Shown here in pieces: positions 59,470 through 64,000 of a DNA stretch of 64,000 nt. The notes under the pieces are model-generated. The model saw nothing but the letters and a program-made list of their open reading frames with translations. It did no database searches and had not been told where the DNA came from. Made by a program: the position numbers and the translations under genes. Origin of the DNA: Abyssibacter profundi (GTDB lineage: Bacteria > Pseudomonadota > Gammaproteobacteria > Nevskiales > OUC007); assembly GCF_003151135.1 (NCBI RefSeq), contig NZ_QEQK01000006.1, positions 334 through 64,333 on the forward strand, in the 5' to 3' direction. Positions within the stretch are counted from its first letter, which is position 1. Every line of letters starts with the position of its first letter.

Positions 59470-60168
59470 ATGCCGGGTCGCAGCAGCCACTACGCACGGG
59501 GGGCAGGTCGGCCCTGGCGAGTTGCCAGCCTGGCCACCCTGGGAGTGATGTGGTTGCTGGCGCTGATCGCGCCCAGTACTGCCTGTGCAGCCGAGCCGCT
59601 GCGTGCGGCGCAGGAACATCAGCGCACGCTTACCCGTGAGGCGCGCGCTGTTTGGGGGCTGGATGCCCCGGTCCCAGTCTTCGCGGCGCAGATCCACCAG
59701 GAATCGGCCTGGCGCTCCGATGCCGAGTCGCCCTACGCACAGGGCCTGGCGCAATTCACGCCGGCAACAGCGCAGTGGATCACGCAGATCTACGCGGAGT
59801 TGGGCGAGCCAGCTGTCTGGTCGCCGCACTGGGCGATGCGGGCACTGGTGCGCTACGACCGCCACATCTGGCAGCGGCAGGCCAGACCTGCAGCCACCGA
59901 TTGCGACCGCTGGGGCTTCACGCTCTCTGGATACAACGGCGGTCCCGGATGGGTCACACGTGATCGCGCGACCTGTCGCGCCGCGCCGACATGCCCGCCA
60001 TGCGATCCGCAGCGGTGGTGGTCTCATGTTGAGCGCACGCCCGACGCCCGGCGGGCGGGTTGGGCGGTCACAGAGAACCGCGACTACGTGCGCCGCGTCC
60101 TGCTGCGGCATCAAAGTCGATACCGCCATTGGGGGCCCGCCGTCGCATGTGGGGCGCCGGACACATGA
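59470..60168 (+). CDS. Lytic transglycosylase endolysin
   Basis: 232 residues. An N-terminal hydrophobic segment (about 20-40, ending STACA) is a signal peptide or SAR anchor. The SLT domain has catalytic Glu78 in QIHQESAWRSDAES, then GLAQFTP and SGYNGGPGWV. It cleaves the glycan backbone of peptidoglycan. It follows the holin directly and overlaps the spanin gene by ATGA. Confidence 0.88.
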   Translation: MPGRSSHYARGAGRPWRVASLATLGVMWLLALIAPSTACAAEPLRAAQEHQRTLTREARAVWGLDAPVPVFAAQIHQESAWRSDAESPYAQGLAQFTPATAQWITQIYAELGEPAVWSPHWAMRALVRYDRHIWQRQARPAATDCDRWGFTLSGYNGGPGWVTRDRATCRAAPTCPPCDPQRWWSHVERTPDARRAGWAVTENRDYVRRVLLRHQSRYRHWGPAVACGAPDT

Positions 60169-60560
60169 GCTGGCTGGCGGCCCGTCTATCCGGCGCTGCG
60201 GCCCCGTACATGGCGGGCGCGGGCTTGTTGCTGGTGTTGCTGCTGTGCGGGGTGGCCGCCGTCCAGGGTTGGCAGTTGCATACCGCTCGCACGTCGTTAG
60301 CCCAAGCGGAGGCACAAGTTGCGCATGCGCAACGCAAGCATGCGCAGTGTGAGACCGAGGTCGTCCAGCGCGAGGCCGATATCGCGCAGCAGAACGCTCG
60401 CATCGACCAGCTGCAGGCGGAGGCTGCGGCGGCGGCCCAGCGAGCGGACGCACGCGCTGCGTCGGTCATGGCCGCTGAGCGCGCGCGTGTGCGTGCGATC
60501 CCCGCAGGGCATGGGCCGGCTGCGATGAATCGCTGGTTGCAGCAGGTGGTGGGCGAGTGA
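60165..60560 (+). CDS. Inner-membrane spanin, Rz-like
   Basis: 131 residues with one N-terminal membrane helix (about 11-38) and a periplasmic coiled coil (about 45-105, repeated A/Q/R heptads). Spans to the outer-membrane partner encoded next and fuses the membranes at lysis. Coupled to the endolysin by ATGA and to the Rz1-like gene by GTGA. Confidence 0.82.
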   Translation: MSWLAARLSGAAAPYMAGAGLLLVLLLCGVAAVQGWQLHTARTSLAQAEAQVAHAQRKHAQCETEVVQREADIAQQNARIDQLQAEAAAAAQRADARAASVMAAERARVRAIPAGHGPAAMNRWLQQVVGE

Positions 60561-60862
60561 CGCGCCTTGGCCTGCTTGCTGCCCTGTGCGCATGCACCGC
60601 CTGCACGCAGACCCTGCCGCCCCGAGTCATCACCCGGACCGTTGAGGTGAGGGTGCCGGTGGCCGTGGAGCGGGCAGCGCCGGCTGTGTTGCTGGCGCCC
60701 ATCGCCCATCGCCCCCCGACGTTCATCGCCCCGACCGACCCGGCCGCCACCAGCGCCTTGTCGGCCGAGCAAGAAGGCGTGCTGCGTGATTGGATCGCCG
60801 AACTGATTGCCCGCGATCGCGCCTGGCGCGCTTGGGCGCGCGTCGAGACGCCCAATGGATGA
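60557..60862 (+). CDS. Outer-membrane spanin lipoprotein, Rz1-like
   Basis: 101 residues starting with GTG. The N-terminus has a short signal with several Cys (LLAALCACTACTQ), one of which is the lipid-modified residue. The mature part is Pro/Val-rich then helical. Unlike lambda rz1, which is nested within rz, this one follows it with a four-base overlap. Confidence 0.72.
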   Translation: MTRLGLLAALCACTACTQTLPPRVITRTVEVRVPVAVERAAPAVLLAPIAHRPPTFIAPTDPAATSALSAEQEGVLRDWIAELIARDRAWRAWARVETPNG

Positions 60863-61250
60863 CCTCAATCGTCGATTGGACCGGCTCGAGACGCGGCTGG
60901 ATCAAGACCTGCGCGAGCACCAGCAGGAGCAACGTGAACAGCGCGTGCTCTTGGAAGACGTGCGGCGCCAGCTGGTGGAGTTTGGCCATACGCGCGAAAG
61001 CCTGGGTCGGGCCTTTCGCCGCGTTGAAGCGCTGGAGACACGCGATCGCGAAGACGCAGAGGCCCGCATCGAACTGAGCGGCGCCATCAAGCAACTCACT
61101 ACCACGCTCAACAAAATGGAGCGGCACATGGAAGAGCTGCCGGGGCTCAAGACCACCGTGAGCCACCACAACCGTGCGCTCTGGCTGCTCGCTGGGACGG
61201 TCCTGGCAGCGGTCTCGGCAGTCGTGATCAAGGTGTTCACGGGTGGCTGA
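60855..61250 (+). CDS. XhlA-like coiled-coil protein with C-terminal anchor
   Basis: 131 residues from ATG at 60855. Residues 1-105 are almost entirely coiled coil (LNRRLDRLETRLDQDLREHQQEQREQR onward); one membrane helix at about 108-128 ends the protein. This resembles XhlA-type hemolysin/holin helpers. It overlaps both neighbours, so it belongs to the lysis unit. Confidence 0.68.
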   Translation: MDDLNRRLDRLETRLDQDLREHQQEQREQRVLLEDVRRQLVEFGHTRESLGRAFRRVEALETRDREDAEARIELSGAIKQLTTTLNKMERHMEELPGLKTTVSHHNRALWLLAGTVLAAVSAVVIKVFTGG

Positions 61251-61917
61251 CCTCCACGCCCAGTTGCCGGACTCTCCGCTGCGGCTCCATGGCGGGCAGA
61301 CCGCGTGGGTGGTTGCGCCGGGTCCGAGTGCTGCGACCGCGCTGCTCCATTGCCTGCCCCCACAAGCCACCATCGCAGTGGGTGGTGCGTTTGAGCTGGT
61401 GCCGGCCGCCGCCGCGATCTACGCCGCCGACATTGCCTGGTGGGATCACTACCACCCGCACGTGAGCGACCGCAGTTCGGCGCGCCGCTTTGCTGCGGGC
61501 CTGCGCAGCGTGTCACCTGCGGTCTACAAAGCACTTGGCCTGGAGCCGATCTGGGGCGTCCATCAGGCTGGACCCAGCCCGCAGCCCCACGCGTACATTC
61601 ACTTTGGTGCGTCCGGAGGCGGCGCGAACAGCGGAGCGCAGGCCATCGAGATGGCCCGCTGCTGGGGCGCTCGCCGGATTGTGTTGGTCGGGTTCGACCT
61701 CTGCGACGTCGACGGCCAGCGTTATGGGTGCGAACGTCCGCCCCCGACGCTGTGGCGGGCCGATCCGCTCTGGGCGCGCAAGCAGGCAGTCGTTGATGCG
61801 CTCTGTCTCGGGTTGGCGGGGCAGGGCATCACCCTGATCAACACATCTCCCGTCAGTGTCATTGCGGGCACAACTCGCTCAGCATTGTGCGACGAGTTGG
61901 GGCGGGTGGCTGCATGA
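61243..61917 (+). CDS. MptE/DUF115-like sugar-cassette protein, copy 1
   Basis: 224 residues starting GTG. A Rossmann-like fold protein related to MptE/DUF115 domains (WVVAPGPSA near 22-30, then a long alpha/beta part with RRIVLVGFDLCD). Such proteins in phages are called norphogenetic or accessory glycosylation proteins. A similar gene lies at 63127. It is coupled to the glycosyltransferase that follows by ATGA. Confidence 0.68.
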   Translation: MADLHAQLPDSPLRLHGGQTAWVVAPGPSAATALLHCLPPQATIAVGGAFELVPAAAAIYAADIAWWDHYHPHVSDRSSARRFAAGLRSVSPAVYKALGLEPIWGVHQAGPSPQPHAYIHFGASGGGANSGAQAIEMARCWGARRIVLVGFDLCDVDGQRYGCERPPPTLWRADPLWARKQAVVDALCLGLAGQGITLINTSPVSVIAGTTRSALCDELGRVAA

Positions 61918-62576
61918 CAGTGCAGGTCGTCACGGTGCTCCGCTCCGGCGGGGTGTACACGCCAGAGTACGTGCGGCGGTTGCAGGCAGGGCTGCAGGTC
62001 CATCTGCCGAACGTGCCATTCCGTTGCTTGTCTGATGACTCCTCAGTGCCTGGTTACTGCCCGCTGCAATCCGACTGGCCGGGCTGGTGGGCGAAGATGG
62101 AGTTGTTTCGCGCGGATCTGGCCGGCGACATCCTGTATCTGGACCTCGACACCGTGATCACCGGCAGCTTGGCGGACATGGCCGCAGTGGGCCGGCTGAC
62201 CCTGCTGCGTGACTTCTACCACTACTTCGCGCGCGGACGCGCGAACGGCTACGGCTCCGGCCTGATGTATCTGCCGCACGCTTGCCGCGCAGAGGTGTGG
62301 AATCGATGGATCGCGGATCCGGACCGCTGGATGGCGGAGTGCGGGCAGTTCGGTGATCAACGTTTCCTCGAGGAGGTCTGGATGGGGCAGGCGGCCTGCT
62401 GGCAGGACCTACTACCGGGCCAGGTCGTCAGCTTCAAGGCGCATTGTCAGGGCGAGCGCCCGGCCAGCGCGCGCCTGGTCTGTTACCACGGCCAGCCGCG
62501 CCCGCATGAGACGGGCTGGGCGGCCAGCCACGCCGCGCGCTACACCGATCGCCTGCCGCCGGCGGATGCGGCGTGA
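61914..62576 (+). CDS. Family-8-like glycosyltransferase
   Basis: 220 residues. The DxD metal/sugar-nucleotide motif is in ILYLDLDTVITG, with the family-like FGDQRFLEE further on and a C-terminal CYHGQPRPHE. Retaining GT-A type enzyme expected to move a hexose from a UDP-sugar onto an acceptor, perhaps host LPS or a phage virion protein. The host's own UDP-sugar genes lie elsewhere in this window. Coupled to both neighbours. Confidence 0.82.
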   Translation: MTVQVVTVLRSGGVYTPEYVRRLQAGLQVHLPNVPFRCLSDDSSVPGYCPLQSDWPGWWAKMELFRADLAGDILYLDLDTVITGSLADMAAVGRLTLLRDFYHYFARGRANGYGSGLMYLPHACRAEVWNRWIADPDRWMAECGQFGDQRFLEEVWMGQAACWQDLLPGQVVSFKAHCQGERPASARLVCYHGQPRPHETGWAASHAARYTDRLPPADAA

Positions 62577-63130
62577 GTCCAGGGCCGTACATTTTCGTCA
62601 CCGGCGCCAGCCGAAGCGGCACGTCACTGACCACGGGGCTCATCGCCCATCACGGCGCGTGGGTCGGCCCCAGCCTGCGGGCGGATTGCAACAACCCGCG
62701 TGGCTATTTCGAGTCGCTGGCGCTCAAGGCACAGATGAAGAATCCGCGACCGGATTGGCCGCGCCGGCTGGCTGACTACATGGCCGCCAATGGCTACAGC
62801 GGCGGCCCGGCCGTGTTCAAGCTGGGGCCGGATGCCTGGCCGCTGGTCCAGCACCTCGACCCTGTCGTCGTGTTTTGCTGGCGGCCTGCTCAGGCGATCA
62901 TGGCCAGCCGTGCCCGCGTGGGTTGGAACAGTACGCACTCCGCGCTGATCAATGCTTGGGACGGCATGCGCGCCATCCGGCAGCAAGCGCGCCAGGTTGT
63001 CGACGTCCACACCGATCAGCTCGTGCGTGACCCATCGCAGATCGCCCCGGTGCTAGGGGATGTCGCCGGTCTACGCTATGACCCACAAGTCGCCGCCCGC
63101 TTCATCGACCCGGCGCTATGGCGGGGATGA
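62573..63130 (+). CDS. Sulfotransferase-family protein
   Basis: 185 residues from GTG. The P-loop-like 5'-phosphosulfate motif TGASRSGTS (10-18) and the 3'-phosphate region (VVVFCWRPAQAIMASRA) match PAPS-dependent sulfotransferases. It should transfer sulfate to a sugar or tyrosine. Smaller than most family members, but the core is kept. Coupled by GTGA/ATGA to the genes around it. Confidence 0.78.
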   Translation: MSPGPYIFVTGASRSGTSLTTGLIAHHGAWVGPSLRADCNNPRGYFESLALKAQMKNPRPDWPRRLADYMAANGYSGGPAVFKLGPDAWPLVQHLDPVVVFCWRPAQAIMASRARVGWNSTHSALINAWDGMRAIRQQARQVVDVHTDQLVRDPSQIAPVLGDVAGLRYDPQVAARFIDPALWRG

Positions 63131-63798
63131 GCTTCGGCGCCGTCACCGGCACGGCGCATCGGGTACTGATTGTCGCCGGCGGGCCAAGTGCTCGCCCGCT
63201 TCGGGGCCGCTGTTTGCCGCCGTCCGTCCATGTGATTGCGGTCAACGGTGCTGCCGATTGGCTGCCGCGTTTCGACGCTTGGATCACAGTGGATCCGTCG
63301 GCGGCGAATCGGTCGCGCATGCGCAATCCCCGGCCTGTGTCAGTGAGGTACTACGCCTGCGTGCCGGACGACTACGGCCAGCCCACTGCGCGCTGCCTGG
63401 ACCATCGCGCACCGCCTGAGCCCGGCATCACCTGGCTGCGGCGCCTCACTGGCTTCGGCCCGTGGGGCGCCCGGGCGGGCCTGAGTGCTGATCCGGCCGG
63501 CCTGCACACCGGTAACAGTGCCTATGCAGCGCTGGGTGTCGCGTATCTCATGCGGGCCTCGCGCATCGTGCTCGCAGGCGTGGACGGCAGCTCGGCAGCC
63601 CGGGTCGATGGCGGTCATCCGCGCGACCTGACCCATCTGCCCGCATTGTTTGCCAGCGCCACGGGGGAGCTGGCCCGAGCGGGCTGCGAAGTCGTCAACG
63701 CCAATCCGTTCAGTGCCGTGAGCTGCTTTCCCCGTCGCCCGCTCGATGAGGCGCTGGGCTGGCTGAGCGGCGCGCGAAAGTCTCACCTTCCCCTGTAA
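63127..63798 (+). CDS. MptE/DUF115-like sugar-cassette protein, copy 2
   Basis: 223 residues from ATG at 63127 (an ATG nine bases earlier is also possible). Starts with VLIVAGGPSARPLRGR and contains SRIVLAGVDGSS, the same pattern as the gene at 61243. Its stop codon lies inside copy 3 of the late palindrome. It closes the four-gene sugar/sulfate cassette. Confidence 0.66.
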   Translation: MSFGAVTGTAHRVLIVAGGPSARPLRGRCLPPSVHVIAVNGAADWLPRFDAWITVDPSAANRSRMRNPRPVSVRYYACVPDDYGQPTARCLDHRAPPEPGITWLRRLTGFGPWGARAGLSADPAGLHTGNSAYAALGVAYLMRASRIVLAGVDGSSAARVDGGHPRDLTHLPALFASATGELARAGCEVVNANPFSAVSCFPRRPLDEALGWLSGARKSHLPL

Positions 63799-63805
63799 GT
63801 GAGAC
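63780..63805. repeat. Late-region palindrome, copy 3
   Basis: GTCTCA-N14-TGAGAC with core CCTTCCCCTGTAAG. It contains the stop codon of the preceding gene and lies 10-25 bases ahead of the gpW-like gene. Confidence 0.75.
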
Positions 63806-63829
63806 CGGCCGGTCATGGACAGTGCGGCC

Positions 63830-64000
63830 ATGACCACTCTTGCTGACATCGACGCCGAGATCGCCCTGGTCAACGCCTCCATCGCGCGGACGCTGCAGGC
63901 CGTTGAAATGGGCAAAGGCAACCGTCGTGAGCGCCGCGAGGCGCTCGCGGAGCTGCGCGCGCACCGGCAGTACCTGCGGACGCAGCGTGCGCAGCTGCAG
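63830..64000 (+). CDS. gpW-like head-tail joining protein (runs off the right edge)
   Basis: 57 codons from ATG at 63830 (ATG at 63815 is also in frame), still open at the edge. MTTLADIDAEIALVNASIARTLQAVEMGKG then RREALAELRAHRQYLRTQR fits small gpW/DUF6148-type proteins that close the portal. It begins the structural gene region, just after palindrome copy 3. Confidence 0.62.
   Translation, partial: MTTLADIDAEIALVNASIARTLQAVEMGKGNRRERREALAELRAHRQYLRTQRAQLQ

Larger units (their letters stand above)
37477..64000. mobile_element. Left part of a lambda-like temperate prophage
   Basis: From tRNA-Pro to the right edge every gene is phage-like or unknown: int, xis, KilA-N antirepressor, CI, Cro, VapE-type replication protein, TerS, TerL (GpA type), Mor-like activator, Dam, holin, endolysin, spanins and a gpW-like head gene. 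Early genes left of CI run mostly leftward, genes right of Cro rightward, as in lambda. The late order is unusual: terminase, then cargo, lysis, then head. Head, tail and attR lie outside the window, so completeness and inducibility cannot be judged. Confidence 0.95.

Noticed and set aside
59329-60453. 374-codon leftward frame opposite the lysis genes
   Set aside because: Antisense of the holin, endolysin and spanin genes; Arg/Pro-rich with no domain.
37400-64000. CRISPR array
   Set aside because: No regularly spaced direct repeats; the three 26-bp palindromes are kilobases apart and the GGGTCC words are too short and irregular.

Overview
The window looks like chromosome from a high-GC gammaproteobacterium carrying the left part of an integrated temperate phage. 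Gammaproteobacterial signs are the nrdR-ribD-ribE-ribBA-ribH-nusB-thiL-pgpA gene string, an AspRS with non-discriminating residues, and a DUF1302/DUF1329/YCF48/RND outer-membrane and export cluster typical of Pseudomonas/Marinobacter/Nevskiales-like bacteria. The genus cannot be fixed by reading alone.

Bases 1-7409: edge of an IS3-type element, galE, tRNA-Ala and tRNA-Glu, then a leftward surface-polysaccharide block (gmd, fcl, an epimerase, a WcaI-like glycosyltransferase, ugd) that makes UDP-sugars and GDP-L-fucose. Bases 7564-18383: a leftward cluster of two tandem DUF1302 outer-membrane paralogues, a DUF1329 protein, a YCF48-like beta-propeller and an MMPL/RND exporter, punctuated by intrinsic terminators. 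Bases 18627-31177: rightward housekeeping genes (FmdB-like, DUF502, aspS, a lipoprotein, nadA, glyA, nrdR, the riboflavin genes, nusB, thiL, pgpA), most of them translationally coupled. Bases 31111-37146: a sterol-desaturase-like hydroxylase, an SRPBCC protein, an AraC regulator, a kinase/DUF3369 signalling pair and folD.

From tRNA-Pro(TGG) at 37400 to the right edge lies a lambda-like prophage that continues past the window. In order it holds: integrase and excisionase; a KilA-N antirepressor behind a C4-like antisense leader; a lone ParB-like protein; a TumE/TumA-type toxin-antitoxin pair with two identical palindromic operators and an apparently leaderless toxin mRNA; small coupled early genes; a BRCT protein; a LexA-like CI repressor with operators on both sides; Cro and a terminator; a VapE-type replication protein; a GGGTCC/GGACCC repeat cluster; terminase small and large subunits; and a Mor-family activator. 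Next comes an AT-rich cassette on the opposite strand (54119-58065): a PIN-domain RNase with a partner, a small unknown protein, homologues of lambda RexB and RexA, a deoxyribosyltransferase/TIR-like protein with a coiled-coil tail, and a zinc-ribbon membrane protein. After it come a Dam-type methylase, a lysis cassette (holin, transglycosylase endolysin, Rz/Rz1-like spanins, XhlA-like), a four-gene sugar/sulfate-transfer cassette and the start of the head genes.

The most interesting parts are the RexAB homologues inside a probable phage-defence cassette; a 26-bp palindrome (GTCTCA-N14-TGAGAC) repeated three times at late-region gene boundaries, possibly bound by the Mor-like activator; the toxin-antitoxin operators; the C4-like leader; and the glycosyltransferase/sulfotransferase cassette.
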